Positions 9,255 through 18,460 of a stretch of 64,000 bases of DNA are shown here, piece after piece. This DNA is from G963556115 sp963678205 (GTDB lineage Bacteria > Planctomycetota > SZUA-567). The stretch covers positions 620,001 to 684,000 of the forward strand of contig OY782760.1 of assembly GCA_963678205.1 (NCBI GenBank). Direction: 5' to 3'. A program made the translations under genes and the position numbers. Position 1 is the first letter of the stretch. Each line of letters begins with the position of its first letter. Below the pieces are notes generated by a model, which did no database searches, was not told the origin of the DNA, and saw only the letters and a program-made list of their open reading frames with translations.

Positions 9255-10053
9255 TAATACACAAACTGAATTTCCCAGTAGCAGAATAATCAGAGACAAC
9301 AAATCTATAAGTTGGGCTGAACATTATCTTATATATTTACAAGATATTATTGTTGAATTTGACGGTTTTAGAGCATTAGATATTGATCATTTTGGAGTAT
9401 ACTACAATGAATTAAGAGTTGTAATTGGACCAAATGGTGCTGGAAAATCAACGATGTGTGATGTCATCACCAGCAAAACTCAACTAAAGGAAGGAAATAT
9501 CTTTTTCAACAAAACTAATATTAAACAGTATAGTGATGTTGAGGTTGCACGAATGGGTATTGGGAGAAAATTTCAAAAACCCACTGTTTTTGACAGTTTG
9601 ACAGTCCTTGAAAATATGGAACTTGCTCTACCTAAAGACAGGGGCATTATCAGTAATCTCTGGTCTACGCCTAAACGTAATGAAGTCAGTTACATCATGA
9701 CTATACTTGAAAGAGTCGGGCTTGCAGATGTTGTACATACCAAAGCAAAATATTTATCTCATGGTCAGAGACAGTGGCTCGCTATAAGTATGGTTATTAT
9801 TTCAAAACCCAAACTCCTGCTTGTAGATGAACCAGCAGCTGGTCTAACCGATAAAGAAACTGAACTCACAGCAGAATTACTCCTAGAACTTAAAGGTGAC
9901 CATACAATTATCGTTATCGAACATGATATGGATTTTGTTAGAATGCTTAATTCACAGGTCACAGTACTCAATGAAGGTAAAATTCTTGCTGAAGGCTCAC
10001 TTGATGAAGTACAAAACAATGAAGAAGTAGTGCAGGCATACTTAGGAAGATAG
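9247..10053 (+). CDS. urtD: Urea ABC transporter ATP-binding protein UrtD
   Basis: First cytoplasmic ATPase of the urea importer (LivG-like), 268 residues. Walker A GPNGAGKST, UrtD-typical RKFQKPTVFDSLTV, signature SHGQRQWL, Walker B LLLVDEPAAGLT and the H-loop IVIEHDMDFVR are all present. The signature begins LSHGQ rather than LSGGQ, as is normal for UrtD. I chose the ATG at 9247 because AGGAGGT ends four bases before it; the GTG at 9241 is part of that site. It overlaps urtC by eight bases and urtE follows seven bases later. Confidence 0.95.
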   Translation: MSSNTQTEFPSSRIIRDNKSISWAEHYLIYLQDIIVEFDGFRALDIDHFGVYYNELRVVIGPNGAGKSTMCDVITSKTQLKEGNIFFNKTNIKQYSDVEVARMGIGRKFQKPTVFDSLTVLENMELALPKDRGIISNLWSTPKRNEVSYIMTILERVGLADVVHTKAKYLSHGQRQWLAISMVIISKPKLLLVDEPAAGLTDKETELTAELLLELKGDHTIIVIEHDMDFVRMLNSQVTVLNEGKILAEGSLDEVQNNEEVVQAYLGR

Positions 10054-10060
10054 GTAAATT

Positions 10061-10756
10061 ATGTTGAAAATATCAGACTTAAATTTTGCATATGGAGAAG
10101 TAAAGACACTTCATAATATTAATATGGAAATGATGCCTGGAGCTATAACCTGTATTACTGGACGTAATGGAGTTGGTAAAACAACATTACTAGGTAATAT
10201 TATGGGTATACTCCAGACAAAATCTGGACAGATTGAACTTCAAAATGAAGCAATCACATATCTTTCAGGAAACAAACGTGCTCGTAAAGGTGTTGCTCTT
10301 GTTCCTCAAGGAAGACATATTTTTCCAAGACTTACTGTTGAAGAAAATTTAAAAATTGGCCTAGAGGCTCGGATTGACCGTTCTCGAGAAATACCTAAAT
10401 ATATCTATGATTTATTCCCTATTCTAAAAGAAATGGGTTCACGAATGGGTGGTGATCTATCGGGTGGTCAACAACAACAACTTGCTATCGGTAGAGCACT
10501 GGCTGGTGATCCACTTGCATTACTCCTTGATGAACCAACAGAAGGAATCCAACCAAATATTATACAACAAATTGGTGACGTTCTTGTCAACCTTGCAAAA
10601 AGTCGAAATTTAATTGTTATTATTGTTGAGCAATATCTCGATTTTATTCGTGAAATAGGTGATAATTTTTATTTAATGAATCGTGGACGAGTTGTTGCTA
10701 ATGGTGAAATTAGTACTCTGACAGACGAACTCGTTACTGAGTATTTACATGTTTAA
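10061..10756 (+). CDS. urtE: Urea ABC transporter ATP-binding protein UrtE
   Basis: Second ATPase (LivF-like), 231 residues, energising urea uptake together with UrtD. Walker A GRNGVGKTT, the block PQGRHIFPRLTVEENL, signature DLSGGQQQQLAIGRAL, Walker B ALLLDEPTEGIQP and the IVIIVEQYLDF H-loop region (Glu-Gln in place of His, usual in LivF/UrtE) are visible. It ends the transporter part of the operon. Only 48 bases separate it from the urease genes, and I see no terminator there, so cotranscription is likely. Confidence 0.96.
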   Translation: MLKISDLNFAYGEVKTLHNINMEMMPGAITCITGRNGVGKTTLLGNIMGILQTKSGQIELQNEAITYLSGNKRARKGVALVPQGRHIFPRLTVEENLKIGLEARIDRSREIPKYIYDLFPILKEMGSRMGGDLSGGQQQQLAIGRALAGDPLALLLDEPTEGIQPNIIQQIGDVLVNLAKSRNLIVIIVEQYLDFIREIGDNFYLMNRGRVVANGEISTLTDELVTEYLHV

Positions 10757-10804
10757 TCTTGTGTTATTTTAAATCGTTATTACTTTAATTAAGGGAATAC
10801 TTCT

Positions 10805-11566
10805 ATGCATCTATCACCAAAAGAAATTGAAAAATTGATGCTGCATAATGCCGGATTTTTAGCTCAAAAGCGTTATTGTAGAGGATTACGCCTAAGCTAT
10901 GTTGAAGCAATGGCATTAATTGCTGCCCAAGCTTTGGAATTTATAAGAGATGGTAATTCTGTAGCCGAGCTTATGGAAAAAGGTAAATGTATTTTAGGTA
11001 TTTCAGAAGTAATGCCTGGTGTAAGTGAAATGATTCACGAAGTACAAATAGAAGGTACATTTAAAGACGGCACAAAACTACTCACAATTCATCAGCCTAT
11101 ATGTTCAGAATATGGTGAAGAAAAATTTGCCCTACACGGATCTGGACTTTTAAGAATTACTAAACCCGCAAAGAACCTTGCAGAAGAAAAGTTAATCCCT
11201 GGAGCTTCCAATGCAGCTAGTGGTACAATAGAACTTAATATTGGCAGAGAGACAAAGATAATCTCTGTCCTAAATACAGGAGACAGACCTGTACAGGTAG
11301 GGTCTCACTATCCTTTCTTTGAAGTCAACCCTCTTCTAGAGTTTGACCGTGAAGCAGCTTATGGTATGCGTTTAAATCTTCCATCTGGAACCGCTGTACG
11401 TTTTGAACCTGGTGAGAGCAAAGATGTTGAACTTGTTACTTTTGCTGGTGAAAAAATTCAAATTGGTGCAAACGCACTTGTTAATGGTTCACTAGCAGAT
11501 AACAAAGAAATGGCTCTCTCTAAAATGAATAAACTTGGTTTTAAATGTAAGCAGGAAGGAGAATAA
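10805..11566 (+). CDS. ureA: Urease gamma-beta fusion subunit (Helicobacter UreA type)
   Basis: One 253-residue protein combines the urease gamma (UreA) and beta (UreB) subunits that are separate in most bacteria. Residues 1-100 are the gamma domain: HLSPKEIEKLMLHNAGFLAQKR, cut into HLSPKEIEKLM and AGFLAQKR, then GLRLSYVEAMALI and MPGVSEMIHEVQIEGTF. Residues about 130-240 are the beta domain: IPGASNAASGTIELN, NTGDRPVQVGSHYPFFEVN, RLNLPSGTAVRFEPG. The same fused layout is known from Helicobacter. With UreC it forms the nickel urease that splits urea to ammonia and carbamate. AAGGGA precedes the start, and ureC begins three bases after the stop. Confidence 0.95.
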   Translation: MHLSPKEIEKLMLHNAGFLAQKRYCRGLRLSYVEAMALIAAQALEFIRDGNSVAELMEKGKCILGISEVMPGVSEMIHEVQIEGTFKDGTKLLTIHQPICSEYGEEKFALHGSGLLRITKPAKNLAEEKLIPGASNAASGTIELNIGRETKIISVLNTGDRPVQVGSHYPFFEVNPLLEFDREAAYGMRLNLPSGTAVRFEPGESKDVELVTFAGEKIQIGANALVNGSLADNKEMALSKMNKLGFKCKQEGE

Positions 11567-11569
11567 AAA

Positions 11570-13282
11570 ATGTCTAAAGAAATCAGTAAACAGGCATACC
11601 TAGATATGTATGGTCCTACTGTAGGAGATAAAATCCGCCTTGGGGATACTGCACTTGAAATTGAAGTTGAAAAAGACTATACCATTTATGGAGAAGAATG
11701 TAAATTTGGTGGTGGTAAAGTACTTAGAGATGGTATGGGACAAGCTGCCGGAGTATCACAAAAAGCTGCTCTGGATACTGTAATTACTAATGCTCTTATC
11801 GTTGACTATACTGGAATTTATAAAGCTGATATTGGTATTAAAGATGGTATAATCAAAGGTATCGGCAAAGCCGGCAACCCTCATATTATGCCAGGAGTCG
11901 ATAAAAATATGATTGTCGGAGTAACAACTGAAGCTATAGCAGGTGAAGGCATGATTATTACTGCTGGTGGTATTGATGCACATATTCACTTTATTTGCCC
12001 ACAACAAATTGAAGAAGCCATTGCCAGCGGTATTACCACAATGATAGGCGGTGGAACAGGACCAGCCACCGGCACAAACGCAACAACCTGTACTCCAGGA
12101 GAGTTCAATATTGAAATGATGCTGCGTGCTACTGAACATTATCCTTTAAACTTTGGCTTTCTTGCTAAAGGTAATTCTTCACGCCCAGAAGGCCTTATAG
12201 AACAGATTGAAGCTGGAGCACTTGGTTTAAAACTTCATGAAGACTGGGGAACCACACCAGCTGCAATAGACAGCTGTCTTAATATTGCTGGAAAATATGA
12301 TGTACAAGTATCAATTCATACAGATACTCTCAACGAAAGCGGATGTGTTGAAAACACCTGCGCAGCATTTAAAGGACGGACTATCCATACCTTTCATACT
12401 GAGGGTGCTGGTGGTGGGCATGCTCCAGACATTATCAGACTTTGTACTGAAAATAATGTTTTACCGTCTTCAACAAATCCTACTATGCCGTATACTGTCA
12501 ATACTATTGATGAACACCTAGATATGCTGATGGTATGTCATCATCTTGATAAAAATATTCCTGAAGATGTTGCATTTGCTGAAAGCCGCATTAGAGGTGA
12601 GACTATTGCTGCTGAAGATATTCTTCATGACATGGGTGCATTCTCTATGATGGCCTCAGACTCTCAAGCTATGGGACGAGTTGGAGAAGTAATTACCCGT
12701 ACGTGGCAGGCTGCTCATAAAATGAAAATACAACGTGGTGCTTTGGAAGAAGACAATGCCAACAATAATGATAACTTCAGAGTGAAACGTTATATTGCAA
12801 AATATACTATCAATCCTGCAATAACTCAAGGTATTAGTAATTATATTGGTAGCATTGAAACAGGAAAACTTGCTGATCTTGTTTTATGGAAACCGGCATT
12901 CTTTGGCAGCAAACCAGAAATTATTATAAAAGGCGGAATTATTGCTCAAGCGCAAATGGGAGACCCTAACGCCTCAATTCCTACTCCTCAACCATATTTT
13001 ACCAGACCTATGTTCGGTAGCTTTGGTAGCGCAATTGGTAAAAGTTCTTTTGCTTTTGTCTCTCAAGCCAGCATGAATAATATTAACAAATATAAATTGT
13101 CTAAAACTTTAGCACCAGTGAAAAATTGTGCAAATCTTTCTAAAAAAGATATGCGCCTAAATACATTGACTCCTCATATTGAAGTTGATCCTCAAGAATA
13201 TAAAGTATTTGCTGACGGTGTTCACCTTGTATGTAAACCTGCTACAGAATTACCGCTTACTCAAAGGTATAATTTATTTTAA
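11570..13282 (+). CDS. ureC: Urease alpha subunit (catalytic, nickel-binding)
   Basis: Catalytic subunit, 570 residues, standard length. The active-site set is complete and offset by +4 from the Klebsiella numbering: nickel ligands His138 and His140 (DAHIH), carbamylated Lys221 (GLKLHEDWG), His250, His276 and Asp364, with substrate-binding His223 and flap Cys323-His324 (MVCHHL). It should be an active enzyme once nickel is loaded. The C-terminal half (VKRYIAKYTINPAI, VLWKPAFFGSKPE, PVKNCANLSKKDM) looks most like the Helicobacter-type enzyme, in keeping with the fused small subunit. The stop codon overlaps the ureF start by one base. Confidence 0.98.
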   Translation: MSKEISKQAYLDMYGPTVGDKIRLGDTALEIEVEKDYTIYGEECKFGGGKVLRDGMGQAAGVSQKAALDTVITNALIVDYTGIYKADIGIKDGIIKGIGKAGNPHIMPGVDKNMIVGVTTEAIAGEGMIITAGGIDAHIHFICPQQIEEAIASGITTMIGGGTGPATGTNATTCTPGEFNIEMMLRATEHYPLNFGFLAKGNSSRPEGLIEQIEAGALGLKLHEDWGTTPAAIDSCLNIAGKYDVQVSIHTDTLNESGCVENTCAAFKGRTIHTFHTEGAGGGHAPDIIRLCTENNVLPSSTNPTMPYTVNTIDEHLDMLMVCHHLDKNIPEDVAFAESRIRGETIAAEDILHDMGAFSMMASDSQAMGRVGEVITRTWQAAHKMKIQRGALEEDNANNNDNFRVKRYIAKYTINPAITQGISNYIGSIETGKLADLVLWKPAFFGSKPEIIIKGGIIAQAQMGDPNASIPTPQPYFTRPMFGSFGSAIGKSSFAFVSQASMNNINKYKLSKTLAPVKNCANLSKKDMRLNTLTPHIEVDPQEYKVFADGVHLVCKPATELPLTQRYNLF

Positions 13283-13962
13283 TGAAGAATTTTAAATTCA
13301 ATTCTATTAGACTTTATCAATTAGCCGATTCCACTCTACCCACTGGAGGATTTGTCTTCTCCAGTGGGCTTGAATCAATGGCTCGCCTCGGATGGCTTAA
13401 AAATAGTGATGATATGTACAACTACTTAAAAATTCAACTTGAGCAGGCGTGTACTGCTGAATTACCATTCATTAATTCTATTATTTCTAATTATAATTCT
13501 ACTAAAGAGCTAAAAAATATTTTTTCATATTATGATGCATTTATTCAAATTGAAGAAATTCGTAGCGCAAGTATAAGACAAGCTAAAAGTTGGATTGATA
13601 TTCTTTCTGAAATTGAAGAAAACATTAAAAATTATTGCTCATTTATTTTTGATTATAATCTTACTCTTCACTATACACCTGTATTCGCCCTTTCATTATT
13701 TAACATTTCTATTGATTTAAATACTATCAAAGAATTGTATATATACATAATTTTGCGGGATCAAATCAGTGCTGCTATTCGCTTAGGTTTAACTGGTCCA
13801 AATAAAGGAGCATCCATTTTATCTTACATGCTAAATCTCTCTTCAGAACATATTATTAAATACTCAGATTTATGCTATACTCAGGCTTTCCGAGCTGCAC
13901 CTATGCTTGAGATTGCACAGGCAAAGCATAAAGAATTGTATACCAAATTATTTCAAAATTAA
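13282..13962 (+). CDS. ureF: Urease accessory protein UreF
   Basis: Assembly factor, 226 residues, that works with UreD and UreG in the complex delivering nickel to apo-urease. Family blocks are the N-terminal LYQLADSTLPTGGFVFSSGLES region (split as QLADSTLPTGGF and FSSGLES) and the C-terminal AAIRLGLTGPNKG and TQAFRAAPMLEIAQAKH. The start overlaps the ureC stop by one base. The position right after ureC, where many clusters hold ureE, underlines that ureE is missing from this locus. Confidence 0.92.
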   Translation: MKNFKFNSIRLYQLADSTLPTGGFVFSSGLESMARLGWLKNSDDMYNYLKIQLEQACTAELPFINSIISNYNSTKELKNIFSYYDAFIQIEEIRSASIRQAKSWIDILSEIEENIKNYCSFIFDYNLTLHYTPVFALSLFNISIDLNTIKELYIYIILRDQISAAIRLGLTGPNKGASILSYMLNLSSEHIIKYSDLCYTQAFRAAPMLEIAQAKHKELYTKLFQN

Positions 13963-13984
13963 TATTATAAAAGGAGTTTTTACT

Positions 13985-14695
13985 ATGCATATGCACAATC
14001 ACCATGAACATGAACATGAAAAAATGGACCATCCAGGTCATTTTGAATTACGTGAATTAGTTAGAAGCGATAGAGATTATAACAAGCGTCAATTTACTAT
14101 AGGAATTGGTGGCCCTGTTGGTAGTGGAAAAACAGCAATAGTAAAAGCTTTGTGTGAAAAACTACGTAATAGACTTAGTCTTGCTGTTGTCACTAATGAT
14201 ATTTTTACCAAAGAAGATGCTGAGTTTTTAACAAAAAATCAGGCATTAGAACCAGATCGTATTATTCCTGTAGAAACAGGTGGTTGCCCACATGCTGCTA
14301 TTCGCGAAGATATTTCTATGAATATAGAAGCTCTTAATTTGCTTATGAAACGTTTTAATGGTAATATAGATCTACTTTTTCTCGAAAGTGGTGGTGATAA
14401 TCTTGCCGCACATTATAGTCGAGAACTTGCTGATTACTCAATTTACGTTATTGATGTATCAGGTGGTGATAAAATTCCAAGAAAAGGTGGACCTGGCATT
14501 ACTCAATCAGATCTACTAGTTATTAATAAAACTGATCTTGCTGATATTATTGGTGCGGACCTTGCGATTATGAATAGAGATGCAAAAAAAATGCGCGGTG
14601 ATGGTCCTACATTATTTACTCAGGCAAAAAATAATATTGGTATTGATGAAATTATTGATCATATTTTAAATGCAAAAGAAAAAGCTATAAAATAA
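13985..14695 (+). CDS. ureG: Urease accessory GTPase UreG with His-rich N-terminus
   Basis: SIMIBI-class GTPase, 236 residues, that drives nickel insertion into urease. The P-loop GPVGSGKT is at residues 43-50, the Cys-Pro-His nickel site at 101-103 (ETGGCPHAAIRED), then ESGGDNL and NKTDL. The unusual part is the N-terminus, with eight histidines in the first 19 residues (MHMHNHHEHEHEK...). Such tails occur on some UreG and HypB proteins, and on UreE, as nickel-storing sequences. I chose the ATG at 13985 because AGGAG lies eight bases upstream and the His-rich tail begins exactly there. An upstream in-frame start would lie inside ureF. ureD follows after three bases. Confidence 0.96.
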   Translation: MHMHNHHEHEHEKMDHPGHFELRELVRSDRDYNKRQFTIGIGGPVGSGKTAIVKALCEKLRNRLSLAVVTNDIFTKEDAEFLTKNQALEPDRIIPVETGGCPHAAIREDISMNIEALNLLMKRFNGNIDLLFLESGGDNLAAHYSRELADYSIYVIDVSGGDKIPRKGGPGITQSDLLVINKTDLADIIGADLAIMNRDAKKMRGDGPTLFTQAKNNIGIDEIIDHILNAKEKAIK

Positions 14696-14698
14696 TTT

Positions 14699-15514
14699 AT
14701 GAATATTAGACAGAATCAATGTTATTTGAAGACTGAGTTAATTAGAAATAAAACTAATATAATACAGATGGTTAGTGTACCTCCTGCAAAATTTATTGCG
14801 CCCGAGTCACATGCTTCGGGTGCATTATGTTTTATCTCAAGTTATGGTGGAGGCATGGTAGGTGGAGATTCTGTTTCATTATATATAGATGTTGGTGAAA
14901 ATTCTGGACTTGTACTTCTTCCACAAGCAAATTCGCGCGCTTATACTAATACTGATGGTAAAATTGCTACTCAATTTATGGATATTATTGTTAGAAAGAA
15001 TAGTTCATTTATTTTTAATGCTGACCCACTTGTTCTCCATAAACAAAGTAAATATTCTCAAGATACTAAAATTTTTTTAGAAGATGGAGCAGGGGCTATT
15101 CTTGTTGATTGGTTTGCAATCGGGCGTAGCGAAAACGGTGAAAAATTTTTATTCTCAGAGTATACCTCAAGTCTAGTTGCTTCAAATTCAGATTCTAATC
15201 TTTTAATTGATAAACAATATTTTACCCCAGCTTTAATAAAATATAATATTGCTGGAGGGTTTTCTAATTACTCTCAAATGCTAAATATCTTTTTTATTGG
15301 CAAATTGACTTATATTGCTGAATTACTATTTAATTCTAAAAACTTATCTAATAACACTAATTTTATATTTAGCTTTACTCGTAACAAAAATTACACTATA
15401 CTGCGTATACTTGGAACGACCAGAAAGAGTCTTCAATCTCTATTGTACATACTATATGATATTATTAAGGATGATATAAACATTGGATTTGATGCTCTTG
15501 AAAGAAAAATGTAG
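14699..15514 (+). CDS. ureD: Urease accessory protein UreD/UreH
   Basis: Scaffold protein, 271 residues, that binds apo-urease and recruits UreF and UreG for metallation. Family blocks: VSVPPAKFIAPE, SSYGGGMVGGDSV, LPQANSRAY, NADPLVLHKQSKY and VDWFAIGRSENGE. It is more diverged and richer in Asn/Ile than the other urease proteins, as is usual for UreD. It is the last of the urease genes. The sensor kinase gene begins 14 bases downstream with its own GGGAG, suggesting one transcript. Confidence 0.9.
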   Translation: MNIRQNQCYLKTELIRNKTNIIQMVSVPPAKFIAPESHASGALCFISSYGGGMVGGDSVSLYIDVGENSGLVLLPQANSRAYTNTDGKIATQFMDIIVRKNSSFIFNADPLVLHKQSKYSQDTKIFLEDGAGAILVDWFAIGRSENGEKFLFSEYTSSLVASNSDSNLLIDKQYFTPALIKYNIAGGFSNYSQMLNIFFIGKLTYIAELLFNSKNLSNNTNFIFSFTRNKNYTILRILGTTRKSLQSLLYILYDIIKDDINIGFDALERKM

Positions 15515-15528
15515 CCTTGGGAGTAATT

Positions 15529-17052
15529 ATGTTGTGGAAAAAAAAATCCCACTTTATATCTTCATATTTTCGAAATATTTCTGTTAGAAAACAACTATTT
15601 TCTGCTGGAGCGCTTTCAATTAGTTTATTACTTTGCCTTTGTTTTTATGGAATCACTCAACTTGATGCTGTTAACAGACAAACTTCACATTTAACAAATA
15701 TTGATATACCTGCTCTACAAACCACCAACACTATATATCTTGTATTTCTTAAATTATCCATTGCCTCTAATAATTCTAATTATAATAAAAGCGCTATCAT
15801 CTCTACTATTGATAAAGAATTTAATACCTTACTCAACTATGATTTATCTATAGTTGAATTTGAAAAACTTCAATCTCTACAAAAACTTTGGAAAGTATAT
15901 ACAGCTAATCAAAATAAATCTTCGACTAATATTATGCCGAATATTGAACTTGCGATTATAGATCTTCAAAATACTATTACAGAAGAAGCTAGATTAAGAG
16001 CTATAAAGGTTGGTAATTTATTTTCATTTTCGCGTCAGAGAATTTTTATTCTTTTAGTCTTAGGTACTATCGCAATTTGCATTTTTTATTATATACTCAC
16101 AAAACGCTTTCTTGCACCACTAAATCAAGGATTAGGACTTGTGAGAGCTATGCAACGTGGTGATTTATCTGTTAGAATTAATATTTTAGATAATAATGAA
16201 ATAGGCACTCTTTGTCAGGCTCTTAATCAAGCTTGTGTTGCTCTCGAAGAAAAAGCCAGACAGCAATCAGAACAGAACGAAAAAATTTATCAAGCCAATA
16301 AGCTTATTTCTTTAGGAACGCTCGTTGCTGGTGTAGCACATGAAATCAATAACCCAAATAGTAATATTACCTTCAATACCCCTTTGCTCAATACTTTACT
16401 AAATAATTTTTTAAATGTTATTGAAGATTTAAAAATTAATAATGATCAGCTTTTTTCTTCTAATATGAAATATTTAGAATTTAAAGATAATATATTTGGT
16501 ATGCTCAATACGATTGAAAAATCTGCACATAGAATCAAATCTATTATTGATGGCTTACGTGATTATTCTAAACCAGTAATTGAACCGCACACATTTGAAA
16601 AAATTGACATATGTGAGTTAATAAACACTACATTTATTCTGATTGGCAAACAACTTGAAAAGAATATTAAGCATATTGATTTATTCTTACCCGATAATAA
16701 AATATATATTAATGGTAATTTTATACGGCTCGAACAAGTTTTAGTTAATATTATAAATAACGCAAAAGAAGCTATGCATGATATTTCAGACTCTGTTTTA
16801 AGCTTATCTGTCAAAGATGATAATAATACTGTTTCTGTTATTGTTAAAGATAATGGAGTTGGAATTGATCCTGATATTTTGAGTCAAATTACAGATCCAT
16901 TTTTTACTACTAAACGTAATATCAATGGAACTGGTCTTGGCTTATCTGTTGTTGTTGCTATTTTATCTGAACATAATGCATCTATTCATTTTAATTCTAA
17001 AGTCAATATTGGAACTACTATTATACTTACTTTTTACAAAGATGATCTATAA
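15529..17052 (+). CDS. Membrane sensor histidine kinase linked to urease
   Basis: Transmembrane sensor kinase of about 507 residues. TM1 is near residues 23-43, a roughly 125-residue helical periplasmic domain follows (four-helix-bundle type by appearance), TM2 is near 171-190 and a HAMP linker near 193-245. The dimerisation domain has phospho-acceptor His271 in VAHEINNPNSNI, and the ATPase domain has the N-box NIINNAKEA, DNGVGID and GTGLGLS. The ATG at 15529 follows GGGAG with five bases between. It sits directly after ureD and overlaps its response regulator by one base. It probably controls the urea block, but the signal is unknown. Confidence 0.88.
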   Translation: MLWKKKSHFISSYFRNISVRKQLFSAGALSISLLLCLCFYGITQLDAVNRQTSHLTNIDIPALQTTNTIYLVFLKLSIASNNSNYNKSAIISTIDKEFNTLLNYDLSIVEFEKLQSLQKLWKVYTANQNKSSTNIMPNIELAIIDLQNTITEEARLRAIKVGNLFSFSRQRIFILLVLGTIAICIFYYILTKRFLAPLNQGLGLVRAMQRGDLSVRINILDNNEIGTLCQALNQACVALEEKARQQSEQNEKIYQANKLISLGTLVAGVAHEINNPNSNITFNTPLLNTLLNNFLNVIEDLKINNDQLFSSNMKYLEFKDNIFGMLNTIEKSAHRIKSIIDGLRDYSKPVIEPHTFEKIDICELINTTFILIGKQLEKNIKHIDLFLPDNKIYINGNFIRLEQVLVNIINNAKEAMHDISDSVLSLSVKDDNNTVSVIVKDNGVGIDPDILSQITDPFFTTKRNINGTGLGLSVVVAILSEHNASIHFNSKVNIGTTIILTFYKDDL

Positions 17053-18407
17053 TGTTAAAAAATTTAAGTAATCTCCCAATCCTTTTTGTTGATGATGACG
17101 AACTATGGCTTGAAAACACACTTCGTGGTCTTAAAATTCTTGGACTGAAAAAAGTTGAAGGTTGCTCTAATCCTTTGGAAGTTCTAGATCGCTTACAATC
17201 TACTAAATATAATCTCATTGTTATTGATCTCTGGATGCCTCAAAAACCTGGAGAAATTTTACTTAATGAAATTAAACAACACTATCCTGACATTCCTATA
17301 ATTATTATTACTGCTGATAATCATGTAGATACTGCTGTAAAATGTATGCAAAATGGTGCAGCAAATTTTTTAACTAAACCAATAGAACCAAATCAAGTAA
17401 TAACATATATTAAGCAAATAATTACGGATACTACTCATACAAAAATCAACTCAAGCTCTACATCAGATACTTTAAGTAGTCCTATACAATATTTTTCCAC
17501 GTTATCACAAACTGTTAAAATGCAAAATATATTTAATTTCATTGATACTAATTATCTATCAATTCTTCCCATATTAATTACTGGAGAATCTGGTTGCGGT
17601 AAATCAAATCTTGCATTTTCAATATATAAAGCCTATAGACGTTTAGGGGAATTTGTAACCTTTGATTTTGCAGATATTAATAATCAAAATTCTTTTTTTG
17701 ATTTGAGCAATCCTAAATCTATTAACCAATTAATTTCTACTAATAATGAGATTACTATTTATTTTAAAAATATTGATTTACTTACTATAAATTCTCAATA
17801 TTGTTTATTAAATTTATTTCAAACTATTCAGAATGAACATCATAACTCATTATCTAATGTCCTAGAACTACCAAAATTTATTCTTTCATCTACAATAGAT
17901 ATTATTAAAGAAGATACACTTATTTCTGATTTAAATTTTATCTTAAAAATTCAGCATATTATTATTCCCCCTCTTAGAGAACGTATAATTGATATACCTT
18001 TACTTTTTATGTCATTTATTAATCGCTATATAATTAAGAACAATATTAATATGCCACATATTCCAAAAGAGTTACTTCCTTTACTTGAACAATATTATTT
18101 TCCAAATAATATTCAAGAACTTGAAGATATGTTTAAATATGCTTTAGATAACTGCAATAGGGGTAAACTTTCTATGGAAAGTTTTAAAGAACATATGGAT
18201 CTACATCGAGATATTGATAGTTTTACTAAATGTAATAATGTATTCTCTTCCTGCAAAATTTTGCCTACTCTCAAAGAATCTCAGCATCTTCTTATTCTTG
18301 AAGCTCTCAAACGCTCAAATGGAAATCAAGCGCATGCCGCACATTTACTAGGAATAACCAGGCAAGGACTAAATAGAAAAATTCAATCTTTTAATATTAA
18401 AATTTAA
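17052..18407 (+). CDS. NtrC-family response regulator with degenerate AAA+ domain
   Basis: Partner of the preceding kinase, 451 residues. The receiver domain is intact (acidic pocket DDD at 14-16, phospho-acceptor Asp59 in VIDLWMP, Lys in LTKPIEP). The central domain has a Walker A-like GESGCGKSN, but the GAFTGA loop that contacts sigma-54 is gone and Walker B reads ITIYFKNIDLL without the usual Asp-Glu. The arginine-finger region is also lost (DLNFILKIQH), while PPLRER remains. The C-terminus keeps a Fis-type helix-turn-helix (GNQAHAAHLLGITRQGLNRKI). So it can be phosphorylated and bind DNA, but it probably cannot remodel sigma-54 holoenzyme. Confidence 0.85.
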   Translation: MLKNLSNLPILFVDDDELWLENTLRGLKILGLKKVEGCSNPLEVLDRLQSTKYNLIVIDLWMPQKPGEILLNEIKQHYPDIPIIIITADNHVDTAVKCMQNGAANFLTKPIEPNQVITYIKQIITDTTHTKINSSSTSDTLSSPIQYFSTLSQTVKMQNIFNFIDTNYLSILPILITGESGCGKSNLAFSIYKAYRRLGEFVTFDFADINNQNSFFDLSNPKSINQLISTNNEITIYFKNIDLLTINSQYCLLNLFQTIQNEHHNSLSNVLELPKFILSSTIDIIKEDTLISDLNFILKIQHIIIPPLRERIIDIPLLFMSFINRYIIKNNINMPHIPKELLPLLEQYYFPNNIQELEDMFKYALDNCNRGKLSMESFKEHMDLHRDIDSFTKCNNVFSSCKILPTLKESQHLLILEALKRSNGNQAHAAHLLGITRQGLNRKIQSFNIKI

Positions 18408-18412
18408 AAACC

Positions 18413-18428
18413 CAATGCAATTGCATTG
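18413..18428. repeat. 16-bp palindrome between convergent genes
   Basis: CAATGCAATTGCATTG is a perfect palindrome a few bases after the response-regulator stop and 33 bases before the end of the convergent gene. There is no T-run, so it could be a weak terminator or a binding site. Confidence 0.4.
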
Positions 18429-18460
18429 AGTCTCATTAATTTAATATTCCTTTTAAATTA

